Assembly: GCA_030527795.1 (NCBI GenBank)
Contig: JAUNAB010000002.1
Coordinates: 62,001 to 126,000 of the forward strand
Direction of reading: 5' to 3'
From: Pasteurellaceae bacterium
Lineage (GTDB): Bacteria > Pseudomonadota > Gammaproteobacteria > Enterobacterales > Pasteurellaceae
DNA: 64,000 nucleotides
This document shows, piece by piece, positions 30,364 to 39,088 of this stretch; the first letter of the stretch is position 1, and each line of letters begins with the position of its first letter. The position numbers and the translations under genes were made by a program. Below the pieces are notes generated by a model. The model had not been told where the DNA came from. It saw nothing but the letters and a program-made list of their open reading frames with translations, and did not search any database.

Positions 30364-31674
30364 TTAGGCTGGAACATAGTTCAAAAAGAGTTTTGGCAGA
30401 ATTAAACTAATGTCTGGAATAAAAGTAACTAATAATAAAGCCACAATCATCACAATGAAAAATGGCACCATTGGTTTAAGTACTTTATCAATACTCACAT
30501 TCCCAACGGAACAACCCACAAAGAGTGCACTGCCGACAGGCGGTGTACAAATACCAATACATAAATTAAATGTCATCATTATGCCGAAATGCACAGGATC
30601 AACACCCAGTTCGGTAACCACAGGTAATAGGATTGGGGTAAAAATAAGCACTGCTGGAGTCATATCCATAAAGGTACCAACAATAAGCAATAACACAGTG
30701 ATGAATAATAAAATAACTATTGGGCTATTGGATACATAGGTCAACGCATCTTGGATCATATAAGGAATATCCGCATTTGCCATTGCCCAAGACATTCCAG
30801 ATGATGCCCCAATAAGTAACAACACGATGGCAGTAGTCACGCTTGATTCTAAAATAATGGACGGCAATTCACTTATTTTTACTTCACGATAGAAAAATAC
30901 CGCTAAAATTAATGTATAAACTACCGCAATAGCAGATGCTTCAGTTGCCGTAAACACCCCCGCAATAATTCCGCCAATAACAATGACGATAAGAGCCAAT
31001 GAAGGCAATGCATCAAGTGTTTTAAATAATACTTCTTTACAGGTTGGTTTTTCTTGTAGCGGATAATGACGGCGTTTTGCCATAAAACCCGCAACGAGCA
31101 TAACACCTAACCCCATAAGAATACCAGGCAGATACCCTGCTAAAAATAATGCGGAAATTGATGTGCCACCAGACACCAACGAATAAACAATCAACGTATT
31201 GCTCGGCGGAATTAAAAGACCTGTCGGACAAGAAGTAATATTTACCGCGGCTGATAATTCAGGATCATAGCCTTCTTTCTTTTGTAACGGTGCCATAATG
31301 CCACCCATTGCGGCAGCAGAAGCCACGGCAGAACCTGAGATTGAGCCAAACATCATATTAGCAAGCACATTACAGTGAAATAACGAACCTGGTAAACGCG
31401 CCCCTAACACTTTTGCTAAGGCAATTAATCGCAACGCAATGCCGCCACGATTCATAATATTACCCGCCAAAATAAAGAAAGGAATGGCTAACAAGGCGAA
31501 ATTATCTAATCCTGATGCCATTTTTTGGGTGACAACCGTTAACGCACCGTCAATAGGCAAGGTCATCCCAATAGTTAATAAAGTAGAAATCGCAATTGCG
31601 AAAGAAATTGGTACGGAAAGCACCAACATTATTGCAAAAGATACAAATAAAGTAAGAATAACTGACCATTCCAT
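30364..31674 (-). CDS. TRAP transporter large permease subunit (DctM type)
   Basis: Inner membrane subunit of 436 residues with about 12 hydrophobic helices and the DctM-family segments AIPFFILAGNIMNRGGIALRL, LLIPPSNTLIVY, IVGTFMDMTPAVLIFTPILLPV and CIGICTPPVGSALFVG. It catalyses Na+-driven import of a sugar acid delivered by the periplasmic protein encoded divergently (32442). Located between dctQ and uxaC in the uronate operon, so hexuronate is the likely cargo. The H. influenzae counterpart is HI0050. Confidence 0.93.
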   Translation of the reverse strand: MEWSVILTLFVSFAIMLVLSVPISFAIAISTLLTIGMTLPIDGALTVVTQKMASGLDNFALLAIPFFILAGNIMNRGGIALRLIALAKVLGARLPGSLFHCNVLANMMFGSISGSAVASAAAMGGIMAPLQKKEGYDPELSAAVNITSCPTGLLIPPSNTLIVYSLVSGGTSISALFLAGYLPGILMGLGVMLVAGFMAKRRHYPLQEKPTCKEVLFKTLDALPSLALIVIVIGGIIAGVFTATEASAIAVVYTLILAVFFYREVKISELPSIILESSVTTAIVLLLIGASSGMSWAMANADIPYMIQDALTYVSNSPIVILLFITVLLLIVGTFMDMTPAVLIFTPILLPVVTELGVDPVHFGIMMTFNLCIGICTPPVGSALFVGCSVGNVSIDKVLKPMVPFFIVMIVALLLVTFIPDISLILPKLFLNYVPA

Positions 31675-31679
31675 TTTAA

Positions 31680-32192
31680 TTACTCCGTAATTGTCGCGGT
31701 ATTTGTCGGTAAAGAAGAAGGTTTATTTGTTATTTTCTCAATCAAATCAACGAGAATGTAAAACATCATAATTAGCCCCGAAATTGGAATACAAAGGTAA
31801 ACCAAGCCCATATCAAGCCCAATTGAAGGGGAGATTTGTCCTGAAATGTGCGTATCCCAAGCTAAATTTGCCCCACCATATACCAAAATAAAGCTAGCAA
31901 AAAATAGCATAATGACTAAAATTACGATTTCTAATATTTTCTTTTTCTGACCCGTTGTTTTAATAAGAAGCAAATCAATTGCAAGATGGCGTTTTAACCC
32001 TGTGACATAAGCCGCACCAATTAATCCAACCCACATAAATAAAAAGCGAGAGAGTTCATCCGTTACAATACTGGGTGTGCCGAGTACATAACGCGATAGC
32101 ACTTGCCAGATCACACAACAAACAAGCACGATATAAAGGAAAACGGAAAATATTGATAATATCCGATTAACCCATTTGGTTAACATTGCCAT
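31680..32192 (-). CDS. TRAP transporter small permease subunit (DctQ type)
   Basis: Inner membrane subunit of 170 residues with four predicted helices. The family stretch SRYVLGTPSIVTDELSRFLFMWVGLIGAAY contains the conserved E-hydroxy-A-type region of DctQ proteins. AAGGAG lies about 7 nt upstream of the ATG. First gene of the minus-strand uronate operon; it ends 5 nt before dctM. Confidence 0.92.
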   Translation of the reverse strand: MAMLTKWVNRILSIFSVFLYIVLVCCVIWQVLSRYVLGTPSIVTDELSRFLFMWVGLIGAAYVTGLKRHLAIDLLLIKTTGQKKKILEIVILVIMLFFASFILVYGGANLAWDTHISGQISPSIGLDMGLVYLCIPISGLIMMFYILVDLIEKITNKPSSLPTNTATITE

Positions 32193-32227
32193 AAGAAGCT
32201 CCTTTAAATGAATAAATCTTGCTGCGA

Positions 32228-32295
32228 ATACTAGCTAAATTTCTCAAAATAAAATGTGACAAACATCACACTTCTTAAAATTGGAATTCTAATTT
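32228..32295 (-). promoter_or_regulatory. uronate operon promoter: class II CRP site and UxuR-like operator
   Basis: TGTGACAAACATCACA (32255-32270) is a near-perfect CRP site. On the minus strand TAGTAT (32233-32228) lies where a -10 box would place the start near 32221, which puts the CRP centre at -41.5, the class II position. AAATTGGAATTCTAATTT (32278-32295) matches 15 of 18 bases of the E. coli UxuR consensus AAATTGGTATACCAATTT. It lies between the divergent promoters of the operon and of the TRAP binding-protein gene. Confidence 0.65.
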
Positions 32296-32441
32296 TATTG
32301 AAAAATGTGATCTGTAATACAAAATTAAAGATTTATATTTGACATATTAGACCAAAAAGACAATTATTTGTTTAGAAATGCAAAATCAAGTCAATTTTCA
32401 TTTCATTTTCTTTGACGAAAAAGGCAATAGAGGAACATTCT

Positions 32442-33428
32442 ATGAAGTTAGCAAATAAAAAATTTTCAATGCAATTTTTGACCGCGGTAATTGCGTTAGG
32501 TGCAAGTTTAAGCGCCAGTGCGACAACCATTCTTAAATTGAGTCATAACCAAAATCGTAGCCACCCCGTTCACGAAGCCCTGCAATTTATGGCAAAACGG
32601 GTAGAAACTTTATCCGATGGAGACATTAAGATTCGAGTTTATCCTGATGCTCAACTCGGTTCACAGCGTGAGTCTTTAGAACTAGTACAAAAAGGTGCAT
32701 TAGCTTTTGCCAAATCCAATGCGGCTGAATTAGAAGCCTTTAGCAAAGCTTATGGCATTTATAATTTGCCTTATCTATTTGATAGCAAAGAGCAATATCA
32801 TAAAGTGTTAGAAAGTGCGTTAGGCGAAAAAATTCTTCAGTCATCCAAAGAAAATGGGTTTATTGGTATTGCTTACCTTGATGCGGGAGCGAGAAGTTTC
32901 TATGCCAAAAAAGCGATTAAAAGCCCAGAAGATCTAAAAGGTCTTAAAATTCGTGTTCAACCTAGTCCAACAGCCGTGAATATGGTGAGCTATCTAGGCG
33001 GAAACCCAACGCCACTTGCCTACGGTGAACTTTATACCGCCTTACAACAAGGCGTGGTTGATGCAGCTGAAAACAATATTCCATCTTATACGTTAAGCCG
33101 CCACAACGAAGTCGCCCCCATTTTCAGTTTAGATGAACACACAATGGTGCCTGATGTTCTTGTGATTTCAACTAAAGTATGGGATTCATTAAGTGAAAAA
33201 GATCAACAGGCATTAAAAACCGCGGCAAAAGAAACCAGTGAAAAAATGCAAGGATTATGGACGGAATCTGAAAATAAAGAAAAAGCTTCCGCACTTAAAC
33301 AAGGTGTTACCTTTATTGAGGTAGATAAAACGCCATTTAAGAAAGCGGTTGAACCGATTTACGATGCGTTACAAAAAAATGATCCTGAAACCTATAAAAT
33401 GGTGAAAGAAATTCGGACAATGAAATAG
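32442..33428 (+). CDS. TRAP transporter periplasmic sugar-acid-binding protein (DctP type)
   Basis: Exported solute receptor of 328 residues. Signal peptide MKLANKKFSMQFLTAVIALGASLSASA is followed by the DctP/SiaP fold; GLKIRVQPSPTAVNMVSYLGGNPTPLAYGELYTALQQGVVDAAENN contains the Arg that pairs with the ligand carboxylate. The start at 32442 has GAGG upstream; ten extra codons are dropped. A copy of the local CCGCGG motif lies in the signal peptide and encodes LTAV. Divergent from dctQ and followed by uxuR. The H. influenzae counterpart is HI0052. Confidence 0.94.
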   Translation: MKLANKKFSMQFLTAVIALGASLSASATTILKLSHNQNRSHPVHEALQFMAKRVETLSDGDIKIRVYPDAQLGSQRESLELVQKGALAFAKSNAAELEAFSKAYGIYNLPYLFDSKEQYHKVLESALGEKILQSSKENGFIGIAYLDAGARSFYAKKAIKSPEDLKGLKIRVQPSPTAVNMVSYLGGNPTPLAYGELYTALQQGVVDAAENNIPSYTLSRHNEVAPIFSLDEHTMVPDVLVISTKVWDSLSEKDQQALKTAAKETSEKMQGLWTESENKEKASALKQGVTFIEVDKTPFKKAVEPIYDALQKNDPETYKMVKEIRTMK

Positions 33429-33446
33429 AAATCAGGTTATAATAGC

Positions 33447-33464
33447 AATTTGTCATACCAATTA
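33447..33464 (-). promoter_or_regulatory. UxuR-like operator upstream of uxuR
   Basis: Read on the minus strand TAATTGGTATGACAAATT matches 14 of 18 bases of the E. coli UxuR/ExuR consensus AAATTGGTATACCAATTT. It lies in the 73-nt space between the TRAP binding-protein gene and uxuR, so it probably allows autoregulation of uxuR-uxuA. Confidence 0.5.
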
Positions 33465-33501
33465 CATTGGGTCATTGCTATTAATTAGGTAGGTTCTACA
33501 A

Positions 33502-34257
33502 ATGAGTGAAAAGTATTCGTTAAGATCATATAAAAAAATTGGTGAGTTATTAAAGCAAGAATTACAAAACGGCATTTATCACATTGGTGAACGTTTGCCA
33601 CCAGAACGTGATATCGCGGAAAAATTTGGTGTAAGCCGTACCGTCATTCGTGAAGCATTAATTATGCTTGAATTAGAAGGTTTTGTTGATGTAAAAAAAG
33701 GTTCAGGTATTTATGTTGTTAAACTTCCCAATCAACCCATTAATGAAGACAAAAGCGCAGATGTAGGACCATTCGAACTCTTACAAGCACGCCAACTACT
33801 TGAAAGTAGTATTGCCGAATTTGCAGCAATTCAAGCAACGCGAAATGATATCTTGCGTTTAAAAGAAATTTTAGATTTAGAAAAAGCTGAACTACAAAAA
33901 CCCATTGAGAATAATGAGGATTATTCCGCGGATCGTGATTTTCATCACGCTATCGCTGAAATTACCCAAAATGAAGTTCTCATCAAACTACAACAAGATT
34001 TATGGGATTACCGAAAAAATCAAATGTGGGTGGGATTACATTCTCATATTAAAAATTCTCAATACCGTTTATTGTGGCTTAAAGATCACGAAGCAATTTT
34101 AAATGCAATTCAGCGTAAAGATCCAATGCTCGCAAAAAAAGCAATGTGGCAGCATTTAGAAAACGTCAGACAAAAACTCTTTGAATTATCGGATATTGAA
34201 GATCCGAATTTTGACGGGTTCTTGTTTAATATTAATCCATTAGCAATGGGTATATAA
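33502..34257 (+). CDS. uxuR: GntR/FadR-family regulator of uronate use, UxuR-like
   Basis: Repressor of 251 residues. The N-terminal GntR winged helix ([55 protein letters not shown]) is joined to a FadR-type FCD effector domain with the metal-site histidines ([25 protein letters not shown]). It is 11 nt before uxuA. Two matching operators lie in the cluster. The ligand is presumably fructuronate or mannonate, by analogy with E. coli UxuR. Confidence 0.92.
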   Translation: MSEKYSLRSYKKIGELLKQELQNGIYHIGERLPPERDIAEKFGVSRTVIREALIMLELEGFVDVKKGSGIYVVKLPNQPINEDKSADVGPFELLQARQLLESSIAEFAAIQATRNDILRLKEILDLEKAELQKPIENNEDYSADRDFHHAIAEITQNEVLIKLQQDLWDYRKNQMWVGLHSHIKNSQYRLLWLKDHEAILNAIQRKDPMLAKKAMWQHLENVRQKLFELSDIEDPNFDGFLFNINPLAMGI

Positions 34258-34268
34258 GAGGAAATATT

Positions 34269-35456
34269 ATGGAACAAACATGGCGTTGGTATGGACCAAA
34301 AGATCCCGTATCATTAGATGATATTAGACAAGCTGGTGCAACAGGAGTTGTTACCGCATTACACCATATTCCAAACGGTCAAGTCTGGACGATTGATGAA
34401 ATTGAAGCCCGTAAATCATTACTAACAGAAAAAGGGCTAGTTTGGTCAGTGGTTGAAAGTGTTCCCGTACATGAAGATATTAAAACGCAAACGGGCAATT
34501 ATCAGCAATGGATTGAAAATTATAAACAAACCCTACGCAATCTCGCACAATGTGGCATTGATACCGTCTGCTACAACTTTATGCCCGTATTAGACTGGAC
34601 AAGAACCGATCTTGCTTATGAAGTTGAAGATGGCTCAAAAGCGTTACGTTTTGATCATATCGCCTTTGCCGCCTTTGAATTGCATATTTTAAAACGCCCA
34701 AATGCCGAACAAACTTATAGTGAAGCTGAACGGTCGCAAGCGAAAGCCTACTATGAGCAAATGACTGAACAAGATATTGAGCAGCTCACCAAAAACATTA
34801 TTGCGGGCTTACCAGGTGCTGAAGAAGGTTACACATTAACCGAATTTCAAGCACAATTAGATCGCTATAACCAGATTACAACCGAAAAATTCCGCGAGCA
34901 TCTTGCTTATTTCTTAAATGAAATTATCCCTGTGGCACAAGAAATTGGCATTCGGATGGCAGTTCACCCCGATGATCCCCCACGCCCAATTTTAGGATTA
35001 CCACGGATCGTTTCAACCATAGAAGATATGCAATGGTATGTAGATACACAACCGCTGCCAACCAATGGATTTACGATGTGTACAGGTTCATACGGCGTTC
35101 GCCCTGACAACGATTTAGTGGCAATGACTGAAAAATTTGCCGATCGCATTTATTTTGCCCATCTCCGTGCTACCCAACGGGAAGACAATCCGCTCAGTTT
35201 CCACGAAGCCAATCACTTAGAAGGCGATGTGGATATGTTTAATGTCGTGAAAGCCCTCTTAAAAGAGGAATATCGCCGTCTTGCACAGGGCGATAAACGC
35301 CTTATCCCAATGCGTCCTGATCACGGTCACCAAATGCTCGATGATCTGCATAAAAAAACCAATCCAGGCTATTCTGCCATCGGTCGTTTACGTGGACTCG
35401 CGGAATTCCGCGGTTTAGAACTGGGGATTAAAAAAGCTTTTTTTGATAATAAATAA
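34269..35456 (+). CDS. uxuA: mannonate dehydratase
   Basis: Dehydrates D-mannonate to 2-keto-3-deoxygluconate. TIM-barrel enzyme of 395 residues with [35 protein letters not shown] at the N-terminus and the metal ligands in [32 protein letters not shown] and [12 protein letters not shown]. It is followed by a strong terminator, so uxuR-uxuA end there. Confidence 0.97.
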   Translation: MEQTWRWYGPKDPVSLDDIRQAGATGVVTALHHIPNGQVWTIDEIEARKSLLTEKGLVWSVVESVPVHEDIKTQTGNYQQWIENYKQTLRNLAQCGIDTVCYNFMPVLDWTRTDLAYEVEDGSKALRFDHIAFAAFELHILKRPNAEQTYSEAERSQAKAYYEQMTEQDIEQLTKNIIAGLPGAEEGYTLTEFQAQLDRYNQITTEKFREHLAYFLNEIIPVAQEIGIRMAVHPDDPPRPILGLPRIVSTIEDMQWYVDTQPLPTNGFTMCTGSYGVRPDNDLVAMTEKFADRIYFAHLRATQREDNPLSFHEANHLEGDVDMFNVVKALLKEEYRRLAQGDKRLIPMRPDHGHQMLDDLHKKTNPGYSAIGRLRGLAEFRGLELGIKKAFFDNK

Positions 35457-35460
35457 AATC

Positions 35461-35487
35461 AGTGTCGCCATTGGGCGACACTTTTTA
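35461..35487 (+). terminator. intrinsic terminator after uxuA
   Basis: AGTGTCGCC-ATTG-GGCGACACT, a perfect 9-bp stem with a 4-nt loop, followed by TTTTTATT. Confidence 0.9.
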
Positions 35488-35607
35488 TTGCCTACGTTTC
35501 CAATTATTTTTTCATATCCATAGCCAAGCCACTCGCATTTCAAATATAATGCCCAAATTCATCGGCTTCCGCTTTTGACCGCGGACAAAATTCCGCACAT
35601 TTTGACT

Positions 35608-36312
35608 ATGGCAAATCATTTCTTTCAATTTAAACAATTTCGCATACAACAACAAAACTGTGCAATGAAAGTTGGCACGGATAGCATTTTGCTCGGCGCT
35701 TGGGTCAATGTAAGTCAAACAACACGCATTTTGGATCTCGGTACAGGCACGGGGTTACTCGCTCTAATGCTCGCACAGCGTACCGCCCAAGCTCAAATTA
35801 TTGGGGTTGAAATTGATCCGCTAGCAGCCAAACAAGCTCAAGATAATGTCGCCAACTCGCCTTGGGCGTATCGCATTCGTATTGTTAGATCGGATATCGC
35901 ACAATTCGCACAGCAACATCGTCAACGCTTTGACTGTATTGTCGCGAATCCGCCCTACTTTAATCAAGGCGTAGATTGTCGTAATGATGCACGTAATACC
36001 GCACGCTATCTCGCTTCGCAAACCCATTTAGATTGGTTAAATATTGCATATTCTTGTTTAACTGAACAAGGGCATATCCATTTTGTTTTACCCGTTGAAC
36101 AAGGCGAATGGCTAAAACAACACAGCCCCCTGCCCTGTGTGGCACAATGCCTTATCCGCAGTAAACAGGCTAAACCGCCAAACCGCATTCTACTGTGTTT
36201 TAGCCCACAAGCAATGCCGTGCGAACAAACTGAACTCATTATTCATCAACCCGATAACCAATACACCGCCGAATTTAAACAGCGTACTCAAGCCTTTTAT
36301 CTCAATTTCTAA
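35608..36312 (+). CDS. trmN6: tRNA1(Val) (adenine(37)-N6)-methyltransferase
   Basis: SAM-dependent methyltransferase (YfiC) that methylates A37 of tRNA1 Val. SAM motif LDLGTGTG is at 42-49, and the N6-adenine methyltransferase motif NPPY at 114-117. The start MANHFFQFKQFRI gives 234 residues; a TTG 33 nt upstream in the same frame is part of a CCGCGG motif copy and is not used. No clear ribosome binding site is visible. Confidence 0.92.
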   Translation: MANHFFQFKQFRIQQQNCAMKVGTDSILLGAWVNVSQTTRILDLGTGTGLLALMLAQRTAQAQIIGVEIDPLAAKQAQDNVANSPWAYRIRIVRSDIAQFAQQHRQRFDCIVANPPYFNQGVDCRNDARNTARYLASQTHLDWLNIAYSCLTEQGHIHFVLPVEQGEWLKQHSPLPCVAQCLIRSKQAKPPNRILLCFSPQAMPCEQTELIIHQPDNQYTAEFKQRTQAFYLNF

Positions 36313-36318
36313 TCCAAT

Positions 36319-36356
36319 ACCGCGGTCAAAAATTTAAGTGTTTTTTTGACCGCGGA
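36319..36356 (+). terminator. paired uptake-motif terminator after trmN6
   Basis: CCGCGGTCAAAAA (36320-36332) and its complement (36343-36355) with a 10-nt loop, 7 nt after the trmN6 stop. Confidence 0.75.
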
Positions 36357-36533
36357 TTTAGCATTTTAATCAGATTCAATGCGAGTAAATCCAATTAATG
36401 CTATATTCACTCCACTGAAAAAACTTAATAAAAAAACGTATAATTTTCTAGAATATAGATTAGATCACATTAAATTTATAAAACATTATGTATTATGCAA
36501 GATGATAGTTTTGACAACTAAGAAGGAAAAACC

Positions 36534-36632
36534 ATGAAAGAGTTACAAGTTCCATAATTATCCATGATCCAAGGTAGAACTTTCAATTTTGCTGGAGGCG
36601 TAAAAAGTCGTTGGGGTAGTTATGTTTTCTAA
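36534..36632 (+). pseudogene. remnant of a small peptide gene with a double-glycine-type leader
   Basis: ATG at 36534 follows a strong ribosome binding site (AAGGA, 7 nt upstream). The frame reads MKELQVP, a TAA stop at 36555-36557 (codon 8), then LSMIQGRTFNFAGGVKSRWG and SYVF to a stop at 36632. Counting back from the residue after QG, Leu4, Leu9, Ile12 and Gly14 fall at -12, -7, -4 and -2, the hydrophobic spacing of class II microcin/bacteriocin leaders. The stop sits at -8, where Glu (GAA) is common. The remaining core is only about 18 residues. It may be a dead bacteriocin-like gene; the identification is tentative. Confidence 0.35.
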
Positions 36633-36834
36633 GAATCTAACCTTAACAATAATATGCGTTGCATTTCCCCTAACATCCTGTGTATCTGAATCATCAAGTT
36701 CATCACGTTATGTTGATGATAATGAATTGCGGTGTATCCTTGAAGCTCATTCATCCTCCAAAGAATATTCGTTTAAAACTGATCAAGTTTTGAGTCAAAT
36801 CAGATATCAAAGGTGTAAGAGAAAATACTTTTAA
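36622..36834 (+). CDS. small putative lipoprotein of unknown function
   Basis: 70 residues with a signal peptide and lipobox (MFSKNLTLTIICVAFPLTSC, Cys20) followed by a serine run and a short basic, hydrophilic tail with two more cysteines (ELRCILEAH, YQRCKRKYF). The ATG overlaps the end of the preceding peptide frame by 11 nt and has GGGGT 4 nt upstream, so translation may have been coupled to it. No family is recognised. If the upstream peptide was a bacteriocin, this could be a partner protein, but nothing in the sequence proves that. Confidence 0.5.
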   Translation: MFSKNLTLTIICVAFPLTSCVSESSSSSRYVDDNELRCILEAHSSSKEYSFKTDQVLSQIRYQRCKRKYF

Positions 36835-36845
36835 TTTACTCTGTT

Positions 36846-36871
36846 AAAGCATTAATTATTAACAATGCTTT
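36846..36871 (+). terminator. inverted repeat after the small lipoprotein gene
   Basis: AAAGCATT and AATGCTTT, 8-bp arms with a 10-nt loop, 12 nt after the lipoprotein stop. The tail is only weakly T-rich, so it is a possible terminator. Confidence 0.4.
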
Positions 36872-37014
36872 ATCACTTTGTTTAGATGTGCTAATTGAAT
36901 AGGTTATCCCAGTGATTTTGAAATTTATAAAAGGTAATCTTATTACTATCAATTTTTAATTGTTTTCAATTAGACAAGTTTTGTACAACTGTTACATAAT
37001 AGAGAGAAATCAAT

Positions 37015-37055
37015 AACCCGCGGTCAAAATTTCAACCGTTTTTTGACCGCGGGTT
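37015..37055 (-). terminator. paired uptake-motif terminator after the YddA-like gene
   Basis: AACCCGCGGTCAAAA (37015-37029) and TTTTGACCGCGGGTT (37041-37055). Both arms carry CCCGCGG instead of ACCGCGG, so the base change in one arm is compensated in the other and the stem is kept. Confidence 0.7.
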
Positions 37056-37058
37056 TAA

Positions 37059-38840
37059 TTAAATGAACTGCCAGTTTTGCCCGTTGCTATTGAGTGTTAA
37101 CTGGTGTTGATGATGGGTGGATAAGGTTGAACGATGCCCAACGCTGATGATGATTGTTTGTGGCAATGCACTCGCTAATAGGCGATACATCGCATCTTCT
37201 AGCCCTTCGTCCATACTGGCAGTGGCTTCATCTAAAAATAGCACGTCAGGACGTTGTAATAACGCACGAGCAAACGCCAAACGCTGCTGTTCACCTAAGG
37301 ATAGCACCCTTGTCCAATCGTTTTCTTGCAATAATTTATCCGCGAGATGCCCTAATTGCACTTGTTGCAACAGCTGTTGGGTATACGCCATATCGCTCTG
37401 CTCTGGTGTAGGTTGTGGATAGTACAACGCATCAAGCAAACGCCCTTGCGGAATATAGGCTTTTTGCGGTAAAAATAGGCTATGTTCTGGGCAAGTAATA
37501 TCGCCCTGAGCATAAGACCATAGTCCTGCAACAGTGCGTAATAAGGTTGTTTTCCCTGAACCAGACGGGCCTTTAATCAGCAAGGATTGCCCTTTTTCTA
37601 AACTAAAATTGAGATTGTCAATAAGCGTTTGACCCGTTGGCATTTGCACGCTTACTTGTTTAAATACCACTTGGCTTGGATGATATTGAATATCAATATC
37701 GCCTGCTTGCTGTGCGTGATTAATAGACTGATTAAAGCCGGTTAATCGGTCAAGTGTCGCTTTATATTCAGCAAAGGAATCATACACTTCGCGAAAATAA
37801 GATAAATTAGAATGTAAACGCCCAAAAACTTGCACAGTTTGCATTAAATCGCCAAGTTTAATTTGTTTTTCAAAATATCGCCCCACTTGAATTAATAATG
37901 GGAAAACAACCGAAATTTGCGACACGATTAAATTAAATCCTGAAAATTTTAAGGTTCGGAATACAATCGCCCACATATTAGCAATGACTGAATTAAATTG
38001 CTGATAAAGCACCACTTTTTCCGCTTTTTCGCCCATATAAAATGCAATGCTTTCTGCATATTCACGAACGCGGATTAAAGAATAACGATAATTGGCGTTC
38101 AAGCGTTCATTCGCAAAACTGAGTTTAATCAAAGGTTTACCTAACCAAAATGCCACCGCTGTGGAAACGATCACATAACCAAAAACTAAAAACACCATCA
38201 TATGTGGAATTTCTATGCCAAGCAGTTGCATTGACCCTGCTAAGCCCCACAATAATAGGGTATAAGAAATCATTGACGTTACCGAGCTAATCACGCCAGT
38301 AGAAAGAGAAAGCGATGTTTTCACATAGGATTGCACATCTTGCTGAATACGTTGATCGGGGTTATCTAACTGATTATATACATATTGGGTTTTATAATAA
38401 GCTTGTTTATTCAGCCATTTTTCAACTAAACTTTGGTTTAGCCATTCGATCCAATTAATTGAAAAACGTTGATTTAAATAATAGCTAATTAACGCACTGG
38501 TTACCGATGATGCCGCAATAAAAGCAAAAACGATCATTTTCTGCCAAAACACCGTGGCATTGAGTTCTTGTAACGAACTGTACATTGTGTTGTACCAATT
38601 AGAATAGATTAAGCTAATCCGTACTTCAAGAATTTCAAAGCTGATAACGAGTAGAAAAAATAACAAGGGTTTAACACTGCGTTTTGGCGATAAATACCCG
38701 CCTGCCATTTCCCAAAATTGTGCAGCCCACCGTGTTGTTTTGACTAATGCCCACACTGCTAAACTAAAAATAACCGCGGTTAATGCGAGGGTTTGCAACA
38801 CCCAAAATAACGAGTCCAAAAGTTCTTTTGACCAATTCAT
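37059..38840 (-). CDS. YddA-type ABC transporter, fused permease and ATPase (ABCD subfamily)
   Basis: Half transporter of 593 residues. The N-terminal membrane domain resembles SbmA/BacA (SNWYNTMYSSLQELNATVFWQKM; NPDQRIQQDVQSYVKTSLSLSTGVISSV) with about six helices. The C-terminal ATPase has Walker A GPSGSGKT near residue 424, signature LSLGEQQ near 513 and Walker B LFLDEATA. The start at 38840 is an ATG; a TTG four codons earlier is open but unneeded. SbmA relatives import peptides and cobalamin-like compounds; the substrate here is unknown. It is divergent from yidE, as HI0036/HI0035 are in H. influenzae. Confidence 0.88.
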   Translation of the reverse strand: MNWSKELLDSLFWVLQTLALTAVIFSLAVWALVKTTRWAAQFWEMAGGYLSPKRSVKPLLFFLLVISFEILEVRISLIYSNWYNTMYSSLQELNATVFWQKMIVFAFIAASSVTSALISYYLNQRFSINWIEWLNQSLVEKWLNKQAYYKTQYVYNQLDNPDQRIQQDVQSYVKTSLSLSTGVISSVTSMISYTLLLWGLAGSMQLLGIEIPHMMVFLVFGYVIVSTAVAFWLGKPLIKLSFANERLNANYRYSLIRVREYAESIAFYMGEKAEKVVLYQQFNSVIANMWAIVFRTLKFSGFNLIVSQISVVFPLLIQVGRYFEKQIKLGDLMQTVQVFGRLHSNLSYFREVYDSFAEYKATLDRLTGFNQSINHAQQAGDIDIQYHPSQVVFKQVSVQMPTGQTLIDNLNFSLEKGQSLLIKGPSGSGKTTLLRTVAGLWSYAQGDITCPEHSLFLPQKAYIPQGRLLDALYYPQPTPEQSDMAYTQQLLQQVQLGHLADKLLQENDWTRVLSLGEQQRLAFARALLQRPDVLFLDEATASMDEGLEDAMYRLLASALPQTIIISVGHRSTLSTHHQHQLTLNSNGQNWQFI

Positions 38841-39041
38841 TGTTTTATCCAATCTAAAAAGAATGGCGTATTGTTGAGTAAATCAGTCAAATTTTCAAGT
38901 AAAAATGCGTATCAGTTCTGTAAATAGTAAGAATATAGACAACACCGAGGTCAATTTTTGTATTAAATTTCATCAAGAACCGAGAAAAAGAAGAACAATT
39001 AGACTTTTCTTGATCTGCTTTCAAATATAAATGAATAAAAT

Positions 39042-39050
39042 TGCTATAAT
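39042..39050 (+). promoter_or_regulatory. extended -10 promoter of yidE
   Basis: TGCTATAAT, a perfect TATAAT preceded by TGn, 39 nt upstream of the yidE start codon. No good -35 is visible at the normal distance, as expected for an extended -10 promoter. Confidence 0.55.
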
Positions 39051-39088
39051 GCTGAAAAATAGTAATCTTTATTCGTTGGAGAAAAATT

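Noticed and set aside
35575-35607. TTG start for trmN6 eleven codons upstream
   Set aside because: The TTG is part of a CCGCGG motif copy, and the family N-terminus begins at the ATG at 35608.
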